Positions 35,003 through 44,358 of a DNA stretch of 64,000 nt are shown here, in pieces. This DNA is from Entonaema liquescens. Its lineage: Eukaryota; Ascomycota; Sordariomycetes; Xylariales; Xylariaceae. Both the position numbers and the translations under genes were made by a program. Numbering within the stretch: the first letter of the stretch is position 1; the number at the start of each line of letters is the position of its first letter. Below the pieces are notes generated by a model. The model did no database searches and was not told where the DNA came from. It saw nothing but the letters and a program-made list of their open reading frames with translations. The stretch covers positions 868,001 to 932,000 of the forward strand of contig CADCSX010000001.1 in assembly GCA_902805475.1 (NCBI GenBank). The letters run 5' to 3'.

Positions 35003-35480
35003 ATGCAACTGATCTTAGAGCTAGATTCCGGTGAAAGGCTTGATATGCTAGAGGCTGCTAAGCGATATCCTTTCCAGCTTCGTAGTAACCTTATCGACGC
35101 TTTGTTCCTCTCTCATCGAGATGCACTTCCAGATACGCTGAACGTATTCAGAGTGGAACGATCACTTCGTGAAGCCCTGGATGGCTTCCATGGAGGACAA
35201 GAGCACCATGTGCGAAACTAGGTGCTATATCGAAAACTTGACCGTCGAACGCAGGCCACCCCAAGAGCCAAATTGATTGACTGACTCTGTATTGAACCAT
35301 GGCGGTCTACTCGCCTTGGTTGTCATATTTGACGGCCCTGCTTAAAGCGAGGCTACATACCCGACTCTTGATATCTTCCAGGATAGCTCTAATCGATACA
35401 CTCTTTTCTCACCCAGTACCGACTTCCCTTAAGATGCTGCTAGTCACTGGTCATCTACATATCTTACAGTATACTGATAT
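35003..35480 (+). pseudogene. broken paralogue 1 of the WH-TPR family
   Basis: The first 72 codons (MQLILELDSGERLDMLEAAK..) align with the N-termini of the intact paralogues at 41447, 37693 and 46385, including the LPDTLNVFRVERSLREAL block. Then a Tyr codon of the family is replaced by TAG (35219-35221). Reading past it continues the homology (KLDRRTQATPRAKLID), followed by a TGA, a frameshift after which NHGGLLALVVIFDG is recognisable, and another stop. No trace of the C-terminal TPR half was found before the next gene. At least three independent disablements make this a pseudogene. It is the leftmost member of the four-copy cluster. Confidence 0.8.
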
Positions 35481-35640
35481 TACGTGCCATTTCTAAGGGT
35501 GACAGACCCATGGTTGCTTCGGGTAGTGAGGCAATTATTTGTAGAAGGGTACTAATTGAGAGTCATCTGAGTGATTGTGGATGTTGGGTGTTTTGTGACT
35601 GCTAAGTAGATTTCTATGTTAGCCTATTTGGATTCATCAA

Positions 35641-37693
35641 CTATTCATCATCCTGTGTCATAGTGAAGCCTTCCAGGATATTTGGCCAGAGGGAGCCCAA
35701 GCCAAGGCAACGGTGTTGGCGCTTATGTCCCATAAATAGTGACCGAAAACTATCCTTGGTACCTATCGTCGTAGGGGCCCTCGATTCAATCTCGCTCATA
35801 GAGTACAGGACTAGAGCATCTAGATATCCAGACGGTAGTCCGCATGTCTTAAGCGCACCGAAGGCGTCCCTCCACCCATTCCAAGAGTCCCCCAAGTTAC
35901 CTTGAATTCGATTTAGGATGGCGACCCCAGCAGATATTGAGAAAATATCCAAATTGGCCTTTCGTGTGAGCGGCCTGATGTGCCGGAGGGTATCAAGATA
36001 CATTTCAATAGTCGATGTCAAGTACTCTCGGTGAACTTGGCCTTCTTGAGCCGACTGCATGCACTTGAAGAAACGAGCATGGGTTAATGCAAGCCTTATT
36101 TGCTCCTGTGAGCTAGAGTCAGCAGCAATTTGCAGCAGTCCTTCCAACTTCATTATCGCTCGGTCATAATATCCTTGTTCGCATAAAACGGCGCTGAGGT
36201 GCAATGCTACCTCATTGTTAAGTGGTAATGACTCAAGTAATCGGTATGCCTCCGAGAAGCGTCCTGAAAAGCGATAAATGATCCCCCGTACCAGGGCTAT
36301 CTGGTTACTCCAGGCATCCTCGAGAGTCGAGGAACTTCTGCCCAAGGAGGGAGCATCAGGAATCGGTAATTTCAGGAGAGCTTCGTCAAGACGGTCCAGA
36401 TCAATTTGCTCCTGCGCCTCGAAGATTGCTAGCTCAGCCGAATGTACAGTTAAGTAGAGATCGGCCCGGTTTAGGATGCTATCCGCACCTCCTTGGAGGG
36501 GCAGGTGATTGTAAGATCGTATGACACTGGCTCTTTTCAAAGATACTCTAGCACGTAAGACCTTGTGCTCGTAATAGTGCGTATCATTCGATGCATCCAA
36601 CAGCTTGTCAGCAACTGACAGCGCCAATTCCTTCGAGCACTGGTCGCCGAAAGCCGCCGAGGATAAGCAGGCTTCCACTACTACTGTTGATACAGGCATT
36701 TCCGCAAAATGCAATACTACCTGCGAGTTTACGAAGAAGGAAAGAACATGGTTCAAGCATGGTAATATCAGCTCGCATTGATTTGAATATCTGTCAGGGA
36801 TATCAGCACAGCATTATGACATCTTGAACCTGGGGTATGCATCCAGTCACTTACGCATCTGGATCAATCCATGGGTGTTTTGGGAAGACATGACAGAGCA
36901 TCTCGATTGCCTGGATCCTCCAAGCACTGAGGTCAGTAACACGGTGCAGTAGTTGGGCAAGGCGCTGGTCCACGCGCATAGAATCTGCAGTTGTCCTAGC
37001 AAATCCGATCTTTTCCAACTCGCGCAAGGCCTCACGAAGACCAAGGTCATAGTCGAGGTATTTGGGAAGCTGTAGGCTCACATCTCCGACCTCCCCGTTA
37101 ATACCCCATGTCTTTGATGCTTGACGGGCGCGAGAAAAAATACTCTGCGGCACTTCTGAAGTACCCAGACAGGAAAGCAAGTAGGCAAGGGCCCGAGAGT
37201 CAGGACTGAGCCGGTCAATTATGCGACCGAACCAATTATGTATGAAAGGATGGCAAGGAAACTCCTTGGCCCGCTTGTAGAGGTCACTCCTCGTCAATTC
37301 GGTAGACTTGTTTACCAAGAAGTCGATGTTTTCCTGGCTTCGTGTATTACGACTAGAATTGAATGTTGCGTGGAAGACGCCAATTAGTGCAAGTGGTCCT
37401 CCCAACTGAAAGGAAGAGTGGATTAACTCTGCCCTCGCTGATCTTTGAGTCCGTTGGTCTAGAGTGCGTGACAAGACGTAATATTTGATGTAACGGTCCT
37501 GGTCAGGTTCAAAGGTGCTGAGAGCATGGCGAACGGATTCCTCGACTTGAAGGAGACCAAGGGAATCAGGTAAAATGCTTTGGCAGTGGAAAAATGCCTC
37601 AATAATAGACCCGCGAGCATCATAAGGACTCCTATCTATCGCCGTTCTGATATCGACAGTACTTCCGTCGTCGAATTCACATAATAATCTCAT
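35641..37693 (-). CDS. WH-TPR family paralogue 2, two exons, 662 aa
   Basis: Proposed join: exon 1 37693-36855, intron 36854-36791 (64 nt, GTAAGT..GACAG), exon 2 36790-35641. The junction restores homology with the other copies (..HPWIDPDAYSNQCELI..). Residues ~1-170 are helical with no P-loop. Residues ~170-280 have the pattern LLSCLGTSEVP..IFSRA....TWG..GEV....LREALRELEKIGF..T..., ending in WRIQAIEMLCHVFPKHP. That pattern matches, in my recollection, the winged-helix region that follows NB-ARC in fungal NLR-type proteins. The second exon is a run of TPR-like helical pairs (FSGRFSEAYRLLESLPLNN; GYYDRAIMKLEGLLQIA), as in the C-terminal halves of such proteins. Protein-protein interaction is therefore the likely role; the true function is unknown. 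No membrane segment or signal peptide. Confidence 0.75.
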
Positions 37694-37941
37694 CTTAGCT
37701 AATACCTCACATATCTTATGGACAAGGGTTCAGTTGGGCGACCCCCTGTCACACAGAAGCCATCTATGTAATCCTTGGAGATCGATGGAGACCTCCCCAC
37801 CTGCATCAGCTGCATATACTGTATATAACGAATACGACGCTGACGTCAACCATGCTGTGAATAGACATAGATCCACCATTCACCAGCGTAAACTCTTCGC
37901 CTCTCGGATAACCGCTTCAAATAATCTAATTAGGTACTATC

Positions 37942-39281
37942 CTATCCTATCATGAGTCTATCATCAGGATAGTAGATATTAATATCCATCTGCCTAGTAA
38001 TAACATTATCCGGTCGTGCGGGCGTGATAACCTGTTGGCTACTAGCAGTGGGAAGGTCCAGATGTTCATATGTAGAGTCCCGGAAGGCCGGACCTCTCCG
38101 AATAGGCCTCAGGGGTATAGGTCTAGAGCTATACCGGTTTACCATCCCTGGGAAGCACTTATTCAACAGTGAGCCCATCGCCGTGAATGTAGTTGCTAGT
38201 ATCCCCACACCGACCTCGATAATCGAGCTGAGAATTATATTAACATTAGCGGATATATCCAATGTGAGTTCAATGTTGGCTTTAGACGTACTACATTGTC
38301 CCTTCTAGTGCCTTATCGATGATTTCTGAACTTGATTGACCTGCTAACCCTGGCGCTTGAGCGATCTCAAGGACAAAGTTAAAGCGGAAGATAGTTGCAA
38401 CGGAGCTTCTGGAAACCTACAACGTCAGCAACGCTCCCTGAAACTTTGTATAATCCGGAATTTCCTACAATGCACCAAGACCAAGCAATACCATGATGGA
38501 GACTTTCGTCACAATAGGCATCTGTATTTTCAAGACCAGCCAAATTGGAAGAAGCTAATACAAAATAATCATTAATATTATATCAAATCAGAAATCGATA
38601 CAGAATTGACTCACCCCATAAAACCAGCTCATGATGATGTTCATAGCAGATAGAGCGACCCCAACATTTTCGAGCACGGTAGATGACAGGCAAGTGCCCT
38701 GGCCAACTCCCCACGCTGCTTGGAGGGGGATGCATTGGAAAGCATGGATAGCAATACTAATTGCCGACCATACAGCTACAATACCTATAGACACACCAAT
38801 AATCCAACGTAATATACGCCACCCATGACCTCCAGCAATGAGGCGGGACAGGACTAATCCCACTGCCATTTTTAATGTACCAGACGCCGCAATATACGCA
38901 ACTTGTGCAATGGTAAAGCACTAGAAAACAGTTACTTTAGCTCCAATAATGTTCGGTATAGCATCTTATCTGCTTTCGAGTGTGTGCATACCATTCCTGC
39001 CTTGACAGAGTTCGATCCGGGTTCCTCGGCCGGTGCCCCGATGCCGTACTCGATCGACAGAAGTATCATCGAACCTAGTAGCAGGAATTCAATCTTCCCC
39101 TACCGTTAGCGTTTTGTCATTTCAGTGACAGATTTATCCATACTAAAGAAAGGACGATCAAGATGTCGTCACTGCCGAGATACTTTTTCCTTCTGCGGAC
39201 CCAGCACCTCATAGCCACAGTGATGCTATCCATTGCAAAGAAGATTATTATGACCGGGGGAAGTATGATCCGAATGCCCAT
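37942..39281 (-). CDS. fungal rhodopsin-domain (SAT4/PTH11-like) integral membrane protein, six exons, 347 aa
   Basis: Proposed exons 39281-39144, 39099-38992, 38920-38615, 38554-38469, 38408-38341, 38279-37942, with introns of 44-71 nt. Every junction keeps the frame and the total is 348 codons including stop. Family hallmarks appear in order: a first TM followed by AMRCWVRRRKKYLGSDDILIVL (the R..RR...G.DD.LI motif), a central TM pair with CIPLQAAWGVGQGTC (the C.P....W....C motif of the second loop), LLPIWLVLKIQMP, and SSIIEVGVGILATT near the end of the TM region. The tail (~70 residues) is cytosolic and polar. Fungal members include putative membrane sensors such as PTH11-like proteins; the ligand is unknown. 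The last two splice sites are the least certain. An upstream exon is possible because CTACCTACAG precedes the chosen ATG. Confidence 0.75.
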
Positions 39282-40498
39282 ATCTGTAGGTAGTCGAAAT
39301 AACCTAGTTCTATTGAAATATGAGGTTCAAAGATAATAAGAAGCAAGCACCTATTTGCAAGTATTGAGTTGGAAAACAAAAGGATGAAAATAGCCCCCTC
39401 CCGAGTATTCATATTACTCTCAAAACGCCATGGGGATAATTAGGTATTGCCCCGTGGCCTTGTTCAAAAGCCGGGCTACCAACAGCAGTTTAGGCAAGGA
39501 CCTACCTGGCTGACGTATTCTATCACTTCACTCTTTCCACGTTCAATATGGTAACTTTGGTCCTATAGGTGCATATACTAGTACATGTTGGGTCATAGAG
39601 CTTTGGAGGCCTTGTCTAAACCCCCCACTGATATCTTCCTCGGCGGTGAGGGGGCTGTTCCTGTCTAGGAGAAACAACACACCAGTCTGAGCCACTGCGC
39701 CCATTTTTCATCAAACCCGATATCCGTACAGGGATGGATAGCATGGGTCTATATGACTGATCGTATTTGACGTGCCTTACAAATTCCGTAGTTCATGACA
39801 AAGTTAGTATGAATGCAGACTTCAGACACCAACTCATGCACCAGCATCAGCTATGCTTACTTCCTATGGACAGCAGTACATCCTAGTTGACCGCCTCGCC
39901 ATAGCTACGTCTTGAATACAACGTTACAGTCGACCATGCAGATGTGAAGCCAAGGGTTAGTGATAAAGTTCCTCGCGAACTAGAAATATATTTGCTTAAC
40001 GCAAACAAATTCTTTTCACGAGTATGGAGGTATTTCGGAGACTGACACTTTGGTCGGCTGAGGTAAGGGGTAGGTAGTATATACCCTACTTCGGGGACTT
40101 GGCTCTACATGTATGGTTAAATTAAGAACAAGGTCAATCAAAAGAGCCAACATAGAGCATCATGCGATCCTACTTGATGATGTAGGTATTGACCAAGATC
40201 CTGAATTCCGATGAGACCTTCCAAATCCATGGTGAAGGTGGTGTGAATGGGATAATGAGGACTCCCAAGATGCCCAAGTAAGATAATATTATTTTGGGGA
40301 TGGTGTAATTATATATAGGTAGCCACAACGAATCCAACTAATACGCAATGCTCAGAAGAGATTTCTATCGCGAAATCTGCCTCAAGCAAACTCAAGAGCT
40401 ACACGAGCTACCTACAGCGGTCGAGCTCAACGCGAATAAAAATATCTTTGAAACGACCCAAACATTGCTACCTCAAGAAACTCAGCATATTCAACGTC
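39282..40498. other. intergenic, no gene recognised
   Basis: 1.2 kb of normal composition with frequent stops in all frames on both strands. I see no coding homology and no repeat beyond the dispersed palindromes. Confidence 0.5.
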
Positions 40499-40933
40499 AT
40501 GGATCGTCCTGTAAGAGAAATTATCACCTTGGAAAGTCTCATAGCTCACATAGAAACCTTGGCTATCTAGGCAGCCTCACGCAAAAACAAGGCCAGAGGA
40601 AAAGTGCGTAGGGAGGATAAGATGTTTCTTGACGATACCTACGATCGCTTGATCACGGCTATGGATAGGGAAGCGATTACATATATTAAGGAGTTTGGGG
40701 AAGTCACTCTCCAAGAGATGAGGATTGTATCAAGGCAGAACGAAAACGGGTCCGAAAATGTACTGAAACATATAGATGAGCTGAAACGCAAAGTAAAATT
40801 GGTGGGGGATGTTATGGAAGACTTGACGGAAGGCTATCGTTCCAAGCCCCAGAATGATACGGAAGTACAAAAAGAGGTTGAGGGAGTTTTAGCAACTATT
40901 GTGGCATTCACTCTAAACGTCTTTCACATGTAG
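40499..40933 (+). CDS. hypothetical helical protein, 124 aa, one short intron proposed
   Basis: Proposed join 40499-40510 and 40571-40933, removing a 60-nt GTAAGA..CTAG intron whose length is a multiple of three. Without splicing the same frame reads through VREIITLESLIAHIETLAI to a single TAG, so the alternative is a longer frame broken by one stop. The product is strongly helical and charged (EDKMFLDDTYDRLITAMDREAITYIKEFGEV; NVLKHIDELKRKVKLV), probably a coiled coil. No family recognised. It is the upstream neighbour of the intact single-exon WH-TPR gene, on the same strand. Confidence 0.45.
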
Positions 40934-41446
40934 GCACCTATCCACCCTAGCCTAGGTACCTAGATAGGCGATACAAGGCTCCTCCTATATGATATTAGTC
41001 TTAAGTTGTAGCATTAGGTGGGATTTCTTTCCAGATATATCGATCTTGATAAACACCCCCTCTCTATTTTTCTATTTTATAGGCTTAGGTTAGTGCCAGT
41101 GAGATTAATTCTGTAAGATATTGCCCTTTCAGGATTAGTGGATATCAGGCGATACGTACCTCGCCAGGGGAATTCCCCCGGCGTTGCCTACACGTGCGTA
41201 ATTACCCGTAATTACCCCACAGAAGAAGAGGTACATAATTAAAATCGGGTCGTACGAGGAAGAGCCTCTTCCCCGCTACCTACTTAGGTACATGTATGCG
41301 GTGCGCGAGGTACGTACATGAGATAACACCAATGATTAGGTACCTAGGTAAAATACTTAGGTATATAGTGTGATTACTTAAGTACTTATAGTGTTATTAC
41401 TTAGGTACTTATAGTGTTATTACTATCATTTCAGCATATACTCGCC
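40934..41446. other. intergenic, putative promoter of paralogue 3
   Basis: Contains CCTAGGTACCTAG palindromes (~40950-40963 and 41336-41350), a GGGGAATTCCCC palindrome (~41167-41178), and the 23-bp tandem repeat at 41351-41418 directly upstream of the start codon at 41447. No gene recognised. Confidence 0.5.
41351..41418 (+). repeat. 23-bp tandem repeat in the promoter of paralogue 3
   Basis: Two near-identical 23-bp units (ATTACTTAAGTACTTATAGTGTT and ATTACTTAGG.. versions, 41373-41418) preceded by a diverged 22-bp unit and followed by a partial one. The array ends 28 bases before the start codon, so it lies in the 5' leader or core promoter. It could affect expression by copy-number change. 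Confidence 0.75.
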
Positions 41447-43492
41447 ATGCGGCTAGTTTGTATCGACGACGACGGTGAGACTTTGGATATGGTGGTTGCT
41501 ATTCAACAGGATCCTTACATAGTCCGTGGGTTGTTAGTTGACGCGATTATTCAATGTCAGCAGAGTATACCAGACACGTTAGATTTCATCCATGCCGAAC
41601 GAGCCGTACGTGATGCCCTCCTTGCCTTCCAGGGAACTCAGGATAGGTATGCACGTGCATATGTGCTTAACCGGACTCTGGATCATCGAAATAGGAATAC
41701 ACCAAGAGCAAATCTCATCGACCTAGCCTTCGGTCACGGCGGTCCGCTTTCCCTCGTCGGTATCTTCAACGCCACTAGTGATGCTCATCGCAACCCGCAT
41801 AGCCGCGAAATACTAGATTATTTCCTAAAGAAGGCCTCTTACGAATCACAACTGCAGCTCATCACGAGGGCGAGCACATTCCCCTGCCATCCATCGATGA
41901 GTGAATGGTTGAGTCAAATCCTAGAAAAGCTGCCACCCAACCCACAAAACCTCGCTTGTGTTCTGCGGTGCTTGGGTACATCATGCATACCTAATATCGT
42001 GTTTCGCCGTATGCAGGCGCCATCGCTGTCGTGGGGTGAAGATGGAGAAGTCGCTGAGACCAGCCCGCCGACCAATACAGTTGCGGATGAGGGCAAGCTA
42101 ATGCCTGCCCTTCAACGCTTAGAACATGTTGGCTTCGTACGAGTGTCGGAGGAGACGGTAGATCTTGACCGTAGTATTTCAGAACTATTACACGCACGCT
42201 TGGAACGAACTAGATGGGTCGCTGAGGCTATTCGGATTATGGCGCATTCGTTTCCCAAATACCCCCTGCTCCCGCCCGAACACCATGGTAACGTTGCGCA
42301 TCTTATAACCGATGCATCAATTAAATGCAACTATATCGATCATTGTGAGGCCCTTCAACGTCAGCTGGAGAGCGTGTTCTCCTATCTAGCCCCCCTGGAG
42401 CTCGGGACGTTACTGAATGGGTTGTGTCTTATGCAGTTAGTCGAGACATGCTTATCTACTTCCTATTTTGGTAATAAATCGTGGAAATACACCGCGATGG
42501 GAATTGCTGCCCGGGCTGTGAAGGCGGCGGAAGGGCTGCCATATAGCGCGGTCCTGGCGGCTAGGGTCCAAGTAAGGAGAGCAACCCTAGCTGACTTGTA
42601 CGAGGAGGCGACACAGTCATACGAGGATATCATATTCCCTATCTCTGACCATCGTTCCAATGCATTCTCCGCTGATCTTGCAATCCTGAAGGCCCGAGGT
42701 TGCATCCGACTCAATGCATTGGTATCCGCGCGAAAGTATCTGGTATCATTTACGTCTTCATGGGGTGGGGTGGTGTCATCATTGGGGTTGGTACAGGAAA
42801 GCAAGGTAGCGTTAATGCGTGCTAGAATCCTTCGATTTGAAGGCCGATTTCAAGAAAGTTACGACCTCTTGAGATCTTTACGGCTCACTGGCCATAAGGT
42901 AGTATCGCTTCTCGGCATAGTACTATGTGAACTCCAAAGGTGCGAGGAAGGAATCGAGCTATTGGATACCCAGGTCAAGAATAGTACGGATTCAAAAGGA
43001 ATTAGACGAGTCAAAATTGCATTAGGAAACTCATACCTCATCTGGTCTATGCAGAAGGCATTAAAGGGGCTTCCATTAGACTGGCGTTCACTACAGATAG
43101 CCCAAGACATTTTTCAAGAATTGGCTCATTCTGTGGTGGTAGCCACGTACTTTGATAAGCTCGACCACTTGTGTATCCTATTTGGACTTGCTATCGTTCA
43201 TCACATGAAGGGGCAAGTAGATTCCGCGTTAGCCGCGTGGGAGAAAGCCCTCACTGTCTCGCGGGGATATCTCAACGCCGGCTATACCGATATGATCATC
43301 TCCTACTCTAGCAGCGAGCTTGAGGCTAGACGCGGTGTCATGGAGAAAGCGACCGCCCTGGGGAATTACGCGGAAACACTATTTGCTAGGACGGGCCGAC
43401 AATATCACTTTGCAGGTCTCGGGTCCGTTTGGCCCGATCTCGTAAGTAAATGGTTAATTTCACAGGGTCGAAAAGCGATACTTATCCCTTAG
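41447..43492 (+). CDS. WH-TPR family paralogue 3, single exon, 681 aa
   Basis: Start chosen at ATG 41447 because the other copies also begin with MRL plus an acidic stretch; the frame stays open further upstream only without a family match. Residues ~1-165: helical N-terminal region with the family block IPDTLDFIHAERAVRDALLAFQ. Residues ~170-280: winged-helix-like segment (NLACVLRCLGTSCIPNIVFRR..SLSWGEDGEVAE.., ..LMPALQRLEHVGFVRV.., RWVAEAIRIMAHSFPKYP). Residues ~330-670: TPR-like helical repeats, for example RFQESYDLLRSL and GQVDSALAAWEKALTVSRGY. No Walker A/B motif is visible anywhere. Where paralogues 2 and 4 have an intron, this copy has an extra in-frame stretch of about 17 codons beginning GTAACG, most simply an intron that became coding. 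A soluble scaffold or interaction protein is the best inference. Confidence 0.8.
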   Translation: MRLVCIDDDGETLDMVVAIQQDPYIVRGLLVDAIIQCQQSIPDTLDFIHAERAVRDALLAFQGTQDRYARAYVLNRTLDHRNRNTPRANLIDLAFGHGGPLSLVGIFNATSDAHRNPHSREILDYFLKKASYESQLQLITRASTFPCHPSMSEWLSQILEKLPPNPQNLACVLRCLGTSCIPNIVFRRMQAPSLSWGEDGEVAETSPPTNTVADEGKLMPALQRLEHVGFVRVSEETVDLDRSISELLHARLERTRWVAEAIRIMAHSFPKYPLLPPEHHGNVAHLITDASIKCNYIDHCEALQRQLESVFSYLAPLELGTLLNGLCLMQLVETCLSTSYFGNKSWKYTAMGIAARAVKAAEGLPYSAVLAARVQVRRATLADLYEEATQSYEDIIFPISDHRSNAFSADLAILKARGCIRLNALVSARKYLVSFTSSWGGVVSSLGLVQESKVALMRARILRFEGRFQESYDLLRSLRLTGHKVVSLLGIVLCELQRCEEGIELLDTQVKNSTDSKGIRRVKIALGNSYLIWSMQKALKGLPLDWRSLQIAQDIFQELAHSVVVATYFDKLDHLCILFGLAIVHHMKGQVDSALAAWEKALTVSRGYLNAGYTDMIISYSSSELEARRGVMEKATALGNYAETLFARTGRQYHFAGLGSVWPDLVSKWLISQGRKAILIP

Positions 43493-44358
43493 CGGCTCGG
43501 CTATAGACCGTTTATTACCCAACAGTAGCATTCAAAACTAGTATACCTAAGATTAGCTTAGGAAAGCTGGCATGCATGTTGATATGGCAAATCTATTGAT
43601 AGACATACACCTTGTGCATATCTAAGAAATATATAGTTAATTATGTACAAATACATCCATAGTTCATTCAAACTTGAGCTAACGCCGTACTCCCATCTAA
43701 GGGAGATCCGGTATAGGTACTTTTAGTTTATAGACCTGAACTAAATTCCTGATACGCAATCTAGCCCCCTTAAAGCAAAACCTGGAGGCCCCATCTGCAC
43801 CAACAGACACCAATATATGGTGTGGGTGGTATGGGCTGCTGTAACCTGATTTCTCGTATACATATTTCCCGAAAGGCACCGTCATCTCATGATGTAGGAT
43901 GCATGGCGATGTTTTACGATATGTTCCCTCCGCCTGTCCGAGGCGTCGGGCTCTAGATGTAACTGGTTGGGGTTCCTAACAGCGCCCAAAACGTAATCGA
44001 AAAGTGATACTATTTTTTGGTGTTCAAGATCACGTTATAGATTATACGTAATAATATTGCAAGGGTTGTGCAAGGCTAATAGAGTCTTGATACGACCATC
44101 AGAAAGATTACGTATCTTGACTCCAACGTGGTCGATCAGCACTCCCCGTTCCAGCTATGTATGGAACACCCACGACCCGGAAAAGTCATAATGAACTAGC
44201 AGTACGAGCCTAGGCCGACCCTCTCGAAGATCATACCGCTATTAGTGCCGGCTAGGACTGGGCTAAATGCTTCTGATTACTTAGGACTATCTCATATTGT
44301 AAAATTGCGCAGATATCGAAACACTGGTTTTTCTATGGTGGCAGCGCTGACGACATAC
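43493..44358. other. intergenic between convergent paralogues 3 and 4
   Basis: No gene recognised. Frames at 43697-43885 (-) and 44245-44430 (+) have no motifs; the latter overlaps the end of paralogue 4 in antisense. It probably holds the two 3' UTRs. Confidence 0.5.

Noticed and set aside
41195..41213. AATTACCCCAC similar to the inner part of the TIRs
   Set aside because: Only about 11 bases match, the outer TIR end (AGTGATGCTAC) is absent; probably chance.
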